In this document: one piece after another, positions 9,795 through 17,835 of the stretch
Layout: every line of letters starts with the position of its first letter
Numbering within the stretch: the stretch's first letter is position 1
NCBI GenBank assembly: GCA_035319125.1
Contig: DATHDG010000015.1
Location: 121,730 to 185,729 of the forward strand
Length of the DNA stretch: 64,000 nucleotides
Reading direction: 5' to 3'
Source: Fen-1308 sp035319125
GTDB taxonomy: Bacteria > Nitrospirota > Thermodesulfovibrionia > Thermodesulfovibrionales > Dissulfurispiraceae
The notes under the pieces: model-generated
What the model was told of the DNA's origin: nothing
Databases searched by the model: none
What the model saw: only the letters and a program-made list of their open reading frames with translations
Position numbers and translations under genes: made by a program

Positions 9795-9810
9795 GGGCAC
9801 CTTATTTGCT
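9795..9810 (+). promoter_or_regulatory. Sigma-54 (-24/-12) promoter of the cNMP/CBS/DUF294 gene
   Basis: The sequence GGGCAC-CTTAT-TTGCT matches the sigma-54 consensus TGGCAC-N5-TTGCW at every position but the first, with the GG and GC elements correctly spaced. Transcription would start near 9821, leaving a leader of about 12 bases that contains the GGAG ribosome site and leads to the ATG at 9833. This also shows that the in-frame TTG at 9806 lies inside the promoter and is not the start codon. Confidence 0.65.
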
Positions 9811-9832
9811 CATACACCTTCGCGGAGAGCAA

Positions 9833-11755
9833 ATGATAATAGAAGATGTCATTGAATTTCTCAAGCATGTACCACCATTTCAATTCCTGGGAGAAGAGGC
9901 ATTAACCAGTCTCTCCATGGGTATGTCCATGGAATTCTTTCCAAAAGGAACAACGATTCTTAGGCAGGGAGGGCCTGCAAGCAAATATTTATACATTATC
10001 AAGAAAGGCGGGGTTAAGGTCTCCAGAAAGTCGGCGGGCGGAGAAGAAGCTATTATCGAATTCCGGGGGCAGGGCGACCTTTTCGGATATCTTTCATTGT
10101 TCGGAGGCGATAAATCGCGCGCATATGTTGTCACGGTGGAAGACACTTCATGTTATACGATCAAACGCGAAACAGTCCGGCACCTCCTGGATAGCAACGA
10201 TGCGGTGAGGGAGTTTTTTCTTCAGTCATTCTTAAATATTTATATAGATAAGACTTTTCAGGAGATGCACGGAAGGAGCTTATTCTTTTCTGGCGGTGGC
10301 GACAGACTTCTTTTTTCTACAACTGTCGGAGAAGTTGTGTCAAAGAATGTACTTACTGCGCCTGAAAAGATTTCGATCAGGGAAGCCGCTGCGCTTATGT
10401 GCGGAAATAAAATCAGCTCTCTGATACTTGCTGATGATGAACACAGGCCGGTCGGCATTGTAACCGACAGAGACATGCGTGGAAAGGTCGTTGCCAGGGG
10501 AAGAGATGTTAACGACCCTGTCAGAAGCATCATGAGCTACCCGATGCTTCGCATAGATGCCCGGGATTATTGCTTTGAAGCGATTCTTAAAATGATCAAA
10601 TATAACGTCCACCATTTGCTTGTGGTTAAAGAAGGAGAGCTGGCCGGCATTATTACAAATCATGACCTTATGTTGCTTCAGGGAACGTCGCCCTTGCTTG
10701 TGGCAAAAGACATTGAGAGCCAGCAGGACATAGAAGGACTTGCTGCATTATCAAGGCGAATCTACAATGTTGTTGGCATATTGCTGAAGCAGGGTGCAAG
10801 GGCCAGTAATATCACAAGTATCCTGTCTGAGATAAGCGACCGGTTGGTTAGGAGAATCCTTGAACTGGCCGAGAAGCGCTTTGGCAAACCGCCTGTGCCA
10901 TACTGCTGGCTTACCTTCGGCAGTGAGGGGCGCAAAGAGCAGATATTCAAGACAGACCAGGATAACGCTATTGTTTACAGCGATCCAAAGACGCTGTATG
11001 AAGAGGATGCTGCCAGGAAATACTTTGCATCGTTTGCTGTCTTCGTAAGAGACAGCCTTGTGCAATGCGGTTACCCTTTCTGTTCCGATGCCCATATGGC
11101 CAGCAACCCCAAATGGTGCAGGCCGCTGTCTGGCTGGAAGAAATTCTTCATAAACTGGCTTTCAGCGCCTTCGACAGAGCTGGCTGAAAAAGGCACCAAT
11201 GCACTTGCTTTCATAGATTTTCGTGGAGTCGGCGGTGAGACCTCGCTTGCTGAGAACCTGAGGGATGAATTCAACACTTTGTTGAAAGGCAGCCCCGACT
11301 TTATTCGCCACATAGCTGGCTTGGCGCTCAGATGCAAGCCTCCTATCGGGTTCCTCAAAACAAGTGTGATGGAGAAAAGCGGCGAACGCCGGGAAAGACT
11401 TGACCTTAAGGTAAAGGGGCTGGCCCCTCTTGTCGGTATTGTGCGGCTTTTTGCGCTTGAGGAGAACATTCGTGAGACATCAACGCTTGAACGGCTCGAA
11501 GCCCTTAAGATGCGGAACGATGAGGTTGCAGAATACGGTGAAGAGTTGGCTCACGCATTCGAATTTATCATGCTGCTAATGATTCAGCACCAGTTTGAAC
11601 AGCTTAGCAACGGGCGGCAGCCTGATAACTTGATCAGACCGGACAGCTTGACGGGCCTCCAGAAAAAAACGATCAAGGAGGCCTTTAATCTGGTTGCCCG
11701 ACTGCAGGATCTGATCGGTGAAAGATATAAACCCTTTGTGCAGGTGGTGTCATGA
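9833..11755 (+). CDS. cNMP-binding / CBS / DUF294 nucleotidyltransferase-domain signalling protein
   Basis: This 640-residue cytoplasmic protein has four parts: a cyclic-nucleotide-binding fold (about 5-140), a CBS pair (about 170-300; GIVTDRDMRGKVV and GIITNHDLM), a DUF294 nucleotidyltransferase-like domain (about 330-470; FGSEGRKEQIFKTDQDNAIVY with the GSE...DxD core) and a DUF294_C substrate-binding helical domain (about 480-630). In many proteobacteria such genes sit beside acs and an acetate transporter and are paired with a DnaQ-like exonuclease, as here. The biochemical role is not established; adenylate sensing coupled to acetate use is inference. The start at 9833 is set by the GGAG site and the sigma-54 promoter. 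The stop overlaps the next ATG by four bases. Confidence 0.88.
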   Translation: MIIEDVIEFLKHVPPFQFLGEEALTSLSMGMSMEFFPKGTTILRQGGPASKYLYIIKKGGVKVSRKSAGGEEAIIEFRGQGDLFGYLSLFGGDKSRAYVVTVEDTSCYTIKRETVRHLLDSNDAVREFFLQSFLNIYIDKTFQEMHGRSLFFSGGGDRLLFSTTVGEVVSKNVLTAPEKISIREAAALMCGNKISSLILADDEHRPVGIVTDRDMRGKVVARGRDVNDPVRSIMSYPMLRIDARDYCFEAILKMIKYNVHHLLVVKEGELAGIITNHDLMLLQGTSPLLVAKDIESQQDIEGLAALSRRIYNVVGILLKQGARASNITSILSEISDRLVRRILELAEKRFGKPPVPYCWLTFGSEGRKEQIFKTDQDNAIVYSDPKTLYEEDAARKYFASFAVFVRDSLVQCGYPFCSDAHMASNPKWCRPLSGWKKFFINWLSAPSTELAEKGTNALAFIDFRGVGGETSLAENLRDEFNTLLKGSPDFIRHIAGLALRCKPPIGFLKTSVMEKSGERRERLDLKVKGLAPLVGIVRLFALEENIRETSTLERLEALKMRNDEVAEYGEELAHAFEFIMLLMIQHQFEQLSNGRQPDNLIRPDSLTGLQKKTIKEAFNLVARLQDLIGERYKPFVQVVS

Positions 11756-12411
11756 CGACGCGACCGAAACGACGAATTCATAGCAGTATTGACGAAACCA
11801 TGGCAATTACTCACGCGAATTACGTTGCAATAGACATTAAGATCTCCGGACCTGACGAGGAGAGAGATTCGATCTGTTCTATAGGGGCGATTCTGATGTC
11901 GGGAGGCAGGATAGAGCTCGGAGAAACATTCTATAAAATTTTGAAACCGGAAGAGTTTTCTTCGGAACGAAACGTTGCATTGCCAGGGATTGCCTCGGCC
12001 ACGCTTGTCCCGGAGCCGGACCTCGCGCCGGTCCTGGCTGAGTTTCTAGCACTGGCCGACAATGATATCCTTGCAGGGCATCTGGTTGCGACTGACTTGG
12101 CTTTTCTTAGAAATGAAGTGAAACGGCTTATTGGAACGGAGGTGAGGAATCCAGTCATAGACACTTATCAGATTTATCATTGGCTAATGAGGCAAGAAGC
12201 ATCCGGGACGTTTTACACTCCAGAAAACGTTAAGCTTTATGAGGTGGCATCGCAGTTGGGCATAGCCGTTTCTAGTAATCATGATTCTATGAATGATGCA
12301 TTTATTACAGCCCAGATACTTCAACGGCTCATGCCTATGTTGATGAAGGCGGGAGTTAAAACGGTCGGTGATCTGCTGAGAATCGGTAACCCATCGACAG
12401 GGTTGAGTTAA
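11752..12411 (+). CDS. DnaQ-like (DEDDh) 3'-5' exonuclease-fold protein with altered Exo I motif
   Basis: This 219-residue protein has an RNase H-like exonuclease fold. The Exo II aspartate (HLVATDLAFL) and Exo III His/Asp (NHDSMNDAFITAQIL) are present. Exo I, normally DxE, reads Asp28-Ile-Lys30, so one metal-ligand glutamate is lost and nuclease activity is doubtful. The ATG overlaps the DUF294 stop by four bases, indicating translational coupling, and this gene pair is a recurring companion of acs. A factor-independent terminator follows about 20 bases after the stop. Its function in acetate metabolism is unknown; it may act as a partner or nucleotide-binding subunit of the DUF294 protein. 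Confidence 0.85.
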   Translation: MTTRPKRRIHSSIDETMAITHANYVAIDIKISGPDEERDSICSIGAILMSGGRIELGETFYKILKPEEFSSERNVALPGIASATLVPEPDLAPVLAEFLALADNDILAGHLVATDLAFLRNEVKRLIGTEVRNPVIDTYQIYHWLMRQEASGTFYTPENVKLYEVASQLGIAVSSNHDSMNDAFITAQILQRLMPMLMKAGVKTVGDLLRIGNPSTGLS

Positions 12412-12429
12412 GTGCGTTAGACAGAGGGA

Positions 12430-12461
12430 TTGGCCGGATTGTTCAACCGGTCAGCTTTTTT
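12430..12461 (+). terminator. Rho-independent terminator after the DUF294/exonuclease pair
   Basis: TTGGCCGG and CCGGTCAG form an 8-bp stem (including two G-U pairs) around a 9-base loop, followed by a run of six T. It separates the sigma-54-driven pair from the MFS gene, which therefore probably has its own promoter. A second small hairpin, CAGGA-TCAGG-TCCTG, follows at 12462-12476. Confidence 0.7.
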
Positions 12462-12516
12462 CAGGATCAGGTCCTGTAGAAAAGCAAAGTGAAATCAAGC
12501 GAAACGAGGAGGGAAA

Positions 12517-13833
12517 ATGTCAGCAGAAAATGTTGGAAGCATCGATAGCGTACCGACTAAAGCATGGATTGTGACATTTGCAGGCATGGCGGTTAACTTG
12601 TGCCTCGGCATTTTATATGCGTGGAGCGTATGGAAGGGTGTTCTGGTCAACAAAGCCAAGGCAGATGCGGGTGAAATAATGACCGGACTGAACGCCGGAT
12701 GGCCATATCTGACAGACGCTCAGGGCACAGTGGCGTTTTTCCTTTGCGGCCTTATCTTTGCAATCTTCATGATACCTGGTGGTAAGTTGCAGGATAAATA
12801 TGGTCCAAAGGTGGGTGCAACTGCAGGAGGGCTCTGCCTTGCTGCCGGTTGTATATTAGCCGGCGTTATGAAGAGCTTTACCGGACTTATCGTTGGTTTT
12901 GGAATTCTTGGCGGGATAGGAATGGGTCTTGGCTATGCAGCCCCTACACCGGCCGCTCTAAAGTGGTTCGGTCCTCATAAACGCGGTCTGATCGCAGGTC
13001 TTGTCGTTGGCGGATACGGCGGAGCAGCATTATACATAGCGCCTCTAGCAAAGTATCTGATCGCTAATTATGGAATATCCGGCAGCTTTATAGGTCTGGG
13101 GGTTCTCTTCGCGGTTGTAGTCATCATTGCCGGTCAGCTGCTGGCATGGCCGCCGGCCGGCTATGTCCCTCCACAACCAAAAATAACTGCTGCTCAGGCG
13201 GCTGCAACAGCCAAAAAACAGACAGCCCATGACTGGACATCCGGTGAAATGCTCAAGACATGGCAATATTATGCACTTGTCCTTATGTTTGTTGGATCTG
13301 CGCAGTCAGGACTTCTGGTTATTGCAAATGCGGCACCGGTTCTTGCTAAAACAGCCGGGAAACTCGAATTTTTTGTTGCAAATGCATGGCTGCTTGCATC
13401 CTTTGGCGGTCTTGTCAATGCTTCAGGCCGTATAGGAACGGGGCTGTATTCAGATAAAATAGGCCGTTCAAATGCATACATGCTTAATGGAATAGTCGCT
13501 GCATTAATGGGATTTGCAACACCGTGGATTATATCTACCGGAAACATAGGCCTTCTATTTGTCGCGGTAGGTATAGCTTTCTGGCAGTACGGCGGCGGTC
13601 TTTCCATGCTGCCTGCATTCACCGCAGACTTCTATGGGACCAAGAACCTGGGATTAAACTATGGCATGGTATTTCTCGGGTGGGGCATAGCATTCCTGGT
13701 TCCTCTGGGAGCCGGATATCTCAAAGATATATATGGCAATTATGATCTGGCATTCCAGATTTCATCATCTATTCTCATAGCTGCCGTAATACTTTGCAAG
13801 ATTACACACAGACCGAAATGGTCTAATGCATGA
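12517..13833 (+). CDS. OFA-family (oxalate/formate antiporter-like) MFS monocarboxylate transporter
   Basis: This 438-residue integral membrane protein has about 12 hydrophobic segments. The start (KAWIVTFAGMAVNLCLGILYAWSV) and the motif-A-like GGKLQDKYGPKVGATAGG are typical of the OFA branch of the major facilitator superfamily, whose members carry oxalate, formate, lactate or acetate. A long cytoplasmic stretch near residues 210-245 separates the two halves. Its place between the DUF294 pair and acs makes acetate or another short monocarboxylate the likely substrate. This position is usually held by an ActP-type sodium symporter. The ribosome site GAGGAGGG is strong. The exact substrate cannot be read from the sequence. 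Confidence 0.85.
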   Translation: MSAENVGSIDSVPTKAWIVTFAGMAVNLCLGILYAWSVWKGVLVNKAKADAGEIMTGLNAGWPYLTDAQGTVAFFLCGLIFAIFMIPGGKLQDKYGPKVGATAGGLCLAAGCILAGVMKSFTGLIVGFGILGGIGMGLGYAAPTPAALKWFGPHKRGLIAGLVVGGYGGAALYIAPLAKYLIANYGISGSFIGLGVLFAVVVIIAGQLLAWPPAGYVPPQPKITAAQAAATAKKQTAHDWTSGEMLKTWQYYALVLMFVGSAQSGLLVIANAAPVLAKTAGKLEFFVANAWLLASFGGLVNASGRIGTGLYSDKIGRSNAYMLNGIVAALMGFATPWIISTGNIGLLFVAVGIAFWQYGGGLSMLPAFTADFYGTKNLGLNYGMVFLGWGIAFLVPLGAGYLKDIYGNYDLAFQISSSILIAAVILCKITHRPKWSNA

Positions 13834-13957
13834 TCAAAGCGGGAATATATCGATAGTCGTATCGGGCATTTTATGTGAAGTGCTGGCGGTTCTAAGTTGC
13901 TGCTTGACTTTAGAATCATCGATTGAACATTAACAATGACTGAAGGGGGTATGATCA

Positions 13958-15994
13958 ATGGCTGAAAAGAAAGAAGTACTCGAAACATCAGAAGCCGAGA
14001 TAGCGGTACATTGGGGTGAAGAGCAGTATTTTTACCCTTCGACCAAGTTTGTTGCCCAGGCCAACATGGCGGATGAGAAGATTTATGAGCGCATGTCTCT
14101 CGACAACTATCCGTGGTATTGGAAGGAATATGCCGACCTTCTGACCTGGTATAAGTATTGGGATGAAATGCTCGATACTAGTGATGCTCCCTGCTACCGC
14201 TGGTTCAAAGGCGGTCTGATTAATGCCAGCTACAATTGCGTGGATCGCCATCTTGATAAGTATAAAAACAAAACCGCAATCCACTTTGTCCCGGAACTTG
14301 AAAGTGAAAAAACCGAACATGTTACCTATCAGGAATTATATGTAAGGGTTAACGAATTTGCGTCAATACTCAAAAATGATTGCGGGCTCAAGGCGGGCGA
14401 TAGGGTGACGCTGCACATGCCAATGGTTGCTGAACTTCCCATAACCATGCTGGCATGCGCAAGGCTGGGCATCATCCACTCCCAGGTTTTCGGAGGATTC
14501 AGCGGAAAAGCCTGCGCTGACAGGATAGTGGACTCCGGCAGCGATGTGCTGATAACGATGGATTCTTATTACAGGGGAGGTCAGCTGCTTGATCATAAGG
14601 AGAAAGCTGATATTGCCGTGGCAGAGGCCGCCAAAGAAGGCCGCAACGTCAAGAAAGTTCTCGTATGGCAACGCTATCCCGGCAAGTATTCGGCAAAGAC
14701 ACCTATGGTGGAAGGTCGCGACTTTTTCGTAAACGACCTGCTGAAGAAGCATTACGGCGCAAGGATAGAACCAGTCATGATGCCTGCCGAAGCACCACTT
14801 TTCCTGATGTACACCAGCGGTACCACAGGCAAGCCAAAGGGCTGTCAGCATAATACCGGCGGTTATCTCGCTTATACTGCAGGCACATCAAAGTATGTAC
14901 AGGACATTCATCCAGAAGATGTTTATTGGTGCATGGCAGACATCGGTTGGATTACGGGTCATTCCTATATCGTTTATGGGCCGCTCGCTATTGCAGCATC
15001 GTCAGTTGTTTACGAGGGCATCCCTACATATCCGGATCCGGGCAGGTGCTGGAGGATAGCTCAGGATCTCGATGTAAACATATTCCACACTGCGCCTACC
15101 GCCATAAGGGCTCTGAGAAAGGTCGGGCCTGATGAGCCAAAAAAGTATAACTATCATTTCAAGCATATGACTACAGTCGGCGAGCCTATCGAGCCTGAAG
15201 TCTGGAAGTGGTATTATTATGAAGTTGGCAAGGGCGAAGCAGCAATTGTGGACACTTGGTGGCAGACAGAGACGGGCGGCTTCCTTTGCAGTACTCTTCC
15301 TGCTATCAAACCAATGAAGCCTGGCAGCGCCGGCCCTGGGATGCCTGGCATTCACCCGATCGTTTATGACGATGACGGAAATGTGGTTCCAGCAGGAGCC
15401 GGCAAGGCAGGAAATATCTGTATTCAGGCTCCATGGCCGGGCATGTTCCACACGATCTGGGGGGACCGCGACCGCTTTGTAAGACAATACTTTGCCCGTT
15501 ATTGCAAAGATCCGAAGAGCAAAAAATGGCAGGATTGGCCTTATCTTACCGGTGATGCTGCGGTCGTTGCAGCGGACGGATATGTCCGCATCCTTGGCAG
15601 AATCGACGACGTCATCAATGTTTCCGGCCACAGGCTCGGGACAAAAGAAATAGAATCTGCTGCACTAACCGTACCTGAAGTCGCTGAATCTGCCGTCGTG
15701 CCGGTCAAGCATGAAGTAAAGGGTAAGGAACCGGATCTGTACGTGTCACTGAAACCCGGGATCCAACCCAGCGAAGACCTGGCTAAGAAAGTAATGAAAG
15801 CGATAGTCGATGAAATAGGTGCTATTGCCAAACCCAGGAAGGTATGGATAGTGCCCGATATGCCCAAGACCCGTTCTGGCAAGATTATGCGCAGGGTGCT
15901 CGGCGCTATTTCAAATGGCACTGATGTCGGCGATGTCATGACTTTGGCAAACCCCGAGATCGTAGAGCTTATTACGAAGATGGTACAGGGGTAA
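13958..15994 (+). CDS. acs: Acetyl-CoA synthetase, AMP-forming
   Basis: Acs activates acetate with ATP and CoA to acetyl-CoA, AMP and PPi. The 678-residue protein carries the adenylate-forming motifs in order: MYTSGTTGKPKG (phosphate loop), WWQTETGG, GRIDDVINVSGHRLGTKEIE and PKTRSGKIMRR. The last holds catalytic Lys642, the residue acetylated by Pat-type enzymes in other bacteria. Gene context supports such control: two Pat-like genes, an HDAC-like deacetylase and an AcuB-like protein lie within 12 kb. The product PPi could be removed by the pyrophosphatase encoded at 32847. An AGGGGG site precedes the ATG. A weak hairpin follows the gene. Confidence 0.97.
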   Translation: MAEKKEVLETSEAEIAVHWGEEQYFYPSTKFVAQANMADEKIYERMSLDNYPWYWKEYADLLTWYKYWDEMLDTSDAPCYRWFKGGLINASYNCVDRHLDKYKNKTAIHFVPELESEKTEHVTYQELYVRVNEFASILKNDCGLKAGDRVTLHMPMVAELPITMLACARLGIIHSQVFGGFSGKACADRIVDSGSDVLITMDSYYRGGQLLDHKEKADIAVAEAAKEGRNVKKVLVWQRYPGKYSAKTPMVEGRDFFVNDLLKKHYGARIEPVMMPAEAPLFLMYTSGTTGKPKGCQHNTGGYLAYTAGTSKYVQDIHPEDVYWCMADIGWITGHSYIVYGPLAIAASSVVYEGIPTYPDPGRCWRIAQDLDVNIFHTAPTAIRALRKVGPDEPKKYNYHFKHMTTVGEPIEPEVWKWYYYEVGKGEAAIVDTWWQTETGGFLCSTLPAIKPMKPGSAGPGMPGIHPIVYDDDGNVVPAGAGKAGNICIQAPWPGMFHTIWGDRDRFVRQYFARYCKDPKSKKWQDWPYLTGDAAVVAADGYVRILGRIDDVINVSGHRLGTKEIESAALTVPEVAESAVVPVKHEVKGKEPDLYVSLKPGIQPSEDLAKKVMKAIVDEIGAIAKPRKVWIVPDMPKTRSGKIMRRVLGAISNGTDVGDVMTLANPEIVELITKMVQG

Positions 15995-16062
15995 GGGGGG
16001 CAATAATCTCTAGTATTAATGTGACGCAATAGAAATTCTTGCTGGTAAAAGCAATTATGGAA

Positions 16063-16090
16063 GGGGGCCTGAATTTATTCAGTCCCCTTT
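16063..16090 (+). terminator. Hairpin after acs, possible weak terminator
   Basis: GGGGGCCTGAA and TTCAGTCCCC pair (five and four base pairs split by one mismatch) around a TTTA loop, followed by only three T. It probably reduces rather than stops read-through from acs into the deacetylase operon. Confidence 0.45.
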
Positions 16091-16155
16091 CCGGTTTGTA
16101 CAGATTTAGCTTTCTTTCTGCAGTGGAATCTGTTATTAATAAATTGGGTGATTGA

Positions 16156-17112
16156 ATGAAGAGAACCGGTTTTCTTTACGACGAAAGGTTTCTGCTTCAT
16201 GACACTGGACCGGAGCATCCCGAGTCGCCAGAAAGGTTGCGCGCCATCTTTAAAGGAATCGAAGAGGGCGGGCTGCTGCCTAAGCTTACCCGTATTGAAG
16301 CCTCCCGAGTACAACAAGACTGGATTGAAATAGTACATAGCATAAAGCTAATCATGCGCTTTGAAGAGGCATGTCTTTGGGGCATGGACATTCTTGACCA
16401 TCCTGACAATAAGATCTGTAAAGAGACTTTTGAAACAGCTATGCTCGCAGCGGGCGGCGTTGTCGACACAGTCGATCTTGTCATGAAAGGCAAACTTGAT
16501 AATGCTTTCTGTGCTGTTAGGCCTCCTGGTCACCATGCAGAAGTTAGCAGAGTTATGGGGTTTTGCTATTTCAACAACGTCGCTATTGCTGCCAGATATT
16601 TACAGCGCAATTGGGGCGTGCAGAGAATAGGAATCATAGACATTGATGTCCATCATGGAAACGGCACGCAGAATATTTTTTACGATGATCCTTCAGTCTT
16701 TTTTTTCTCCATACATGAACATCCGTCGTTTTCATATCCGGGTACCGGAAGGGAGTTCGAGGTCGGAACTGGATCGGGAAGCGGTTATACAATGAATATC
16801 CCTGTTTTGCCGGGACAGGGGGATGATGCATATAAAGAGCTAATAACCGGACGTCTGATCCCGGCCTTTGATGCATTCAAGCCTGAATTTATTCTTGTGT
16901 CCGCAGGTTTCGATGCACATGCAGATGATGATATGGCCGATTTAAAACTCACAACTGAAGGTTTTACCTGGGTCATGGGGCAGATTGTTGCACTTGCTGA
17001 GAAACACGCAGGCGGACGTTTGGTCTCTATTCTGGAAGGCGGGTACTGCATCGCGCGCCTGCCTGAACTGGCACGCAATCATGTCAAGGTTTTGCTTGGA
17101 GATGAAATGTGA
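16156..17112 (+). CDS. Histone-deacetylase-family (AcuC/acetylpolyamine-amidohydrolase-like) protein deacetylase
   Basis: This 318-residue Zn-dependent arginase-fold amidohydrolase has the catalytic histidine pair in RPPGHHAEV, the metal ligands in IDIDVHHGNGTQ, the ligand Asp in AGFDAH and the catalytic-Tyr segment LEGGYC, so the active site looks complete. In Bacillus, AcuC removes the acetyl group that AcuA places on Acs. Here the gene follows acs and precedes an AcuB-like gene and a Pat-like acetyltransferase, so the same role is the best guess. A polyamine or small-molecule deacetylase is the alternative. A GGTGA ribosome site lies just before the ATG, and the next gene starts 15 bases downstream. 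Confidence 0.88.
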   Translation: MKRTGFLYDERFLLHDTGPEHPESPERLRAIFKGIEEGGLLPKLTRIEASRVQQDWIEIVHSIKLIMRFEEACLWGMDILDHPDNKICKETFETAMLAAGGVVDTVDLVMKGKLDNAFCAVRPPGHHAEVSRVMGFCYFNNVAIAARYLQRNWGVQRIGIIDIDVHHGNGTQNIFYDDPSVFFFSIHEHPSFSYPGTGREFEVGTGSGSGYTMNIPVLPGQGDDAYKELITGRLIPAFDAFKPEFILVSAGFDAHADDDMADLKLTTEGFTWVMGQIVALAEKHAGGRLVSILEGGYCIARLPELARNHVKVLLGDEM

Positions 17113-17127
17113 AAGGAGGCGCGAACG

Positions 17128-17823
17128 ATGTTTATTGATAAGTCGATGACACGCAAGGTTATCACCATCAGTAAAGATGCTGGGCTTGACGACGCCAAGA
17201 GAAAGATGGATGAAAACAATATCAGGCATCTGCCCGTGGTGGAGGCAGACAATACGCTGATCGGCATTATCACTGACAGAGATATCCGCAGCGCCCTGCC
17301 ATCTGTATTTTCTACTTGTCTCAGCGATCCAGATGAAATGAAGCGGATTTCAGAGCTGAAAGTCGGTGATATCATGACCAGGAACCCTATAACGATTTCT
17401 CCTTCGAATACGCTGGAAGACGCTATCCTTATGATGCACAGTTTGAACAAAGGCGCCCTTCCGGTAGTAGACCGGCAGGGCAAGTTAACCGGTATTATTT
17501 CTACTCGAGATCTGATACGTGCCTTTATAAATGTTCTGGGACTTGAAATACCGGGCACTCTAGTCTGCATTGAAGTGGAAGACAAGTTAGGGCAGATGAA
17601 GAGAATCGTAGACGCCATCACTGAAGAGGGCATACCATTTGGAAGCATTCTAGTTGCAAGGCATTGGGATGAGGGAAAGCGTGCCGTCTTTCCTTACCTG
17701 CTGACCAGCAATGTTGCAAAAGTAAAGAAAAAACTGAAGGGCATGGGATATACTTTGCTGGATCCAATGGAATGGTCACTTGATCAACTTCCGAAAGCTG
17801 ACGGAACAAAAAAGCCGAACTGA
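17128..17823 (+). CDS. AcuB-like CBS-pair / ACT-like regulatory protein
   Basis: This 231-residue cytoplasmic protein has two CBS motifs (about 5-70 and 75-140; GIITDRDIRSALP and GIISTRDLIRAF) and an ACT-like C-terminal domain (about 145-210). CBS pairs usually bind adenine nucleotides. The architecture and size match AcuB of the Bacillus acuABC acetoin/acetate locus. It lies between the deacetylase (15-base gap, AAGGAGG ribosome site) and the second Pat-like gene (12-base gap), so all three are probably one operon. A role in tuning Acs acetylation to cellular energy state is inferred. AcuB biochemistry is poorly known in any organism. Confidence 0.85.
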   Translation: MFIDKSMTRKVITISKDAGLDDAKRKMDENNIRHLPVVEADNTLIGIITDRDIRSALPSVFSTCLSDPDEMKRISELKVGDIMTRNPITISPSNTLEDAILMMHSLNKGALPVVDRQGKLTGIISTRDLIRAFINVLGLEIPGTLVCIEVEDKLGQMKRIVDAITEEGIPFGSILVARHWDEGKRAVFPYLLTSNVAKVKKKLKGMGYTLLDPMEWSLDQLPKADGTKKPN

Positions 17824-17835
17824 AAGGACTTTGCC

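Noticed and set aside
13886..13905. TGGCGG...TTGCT upstream of acs as a sigma-54 promoter
   Set aside because: The spacing between the GG and GC elements is two bases too long.
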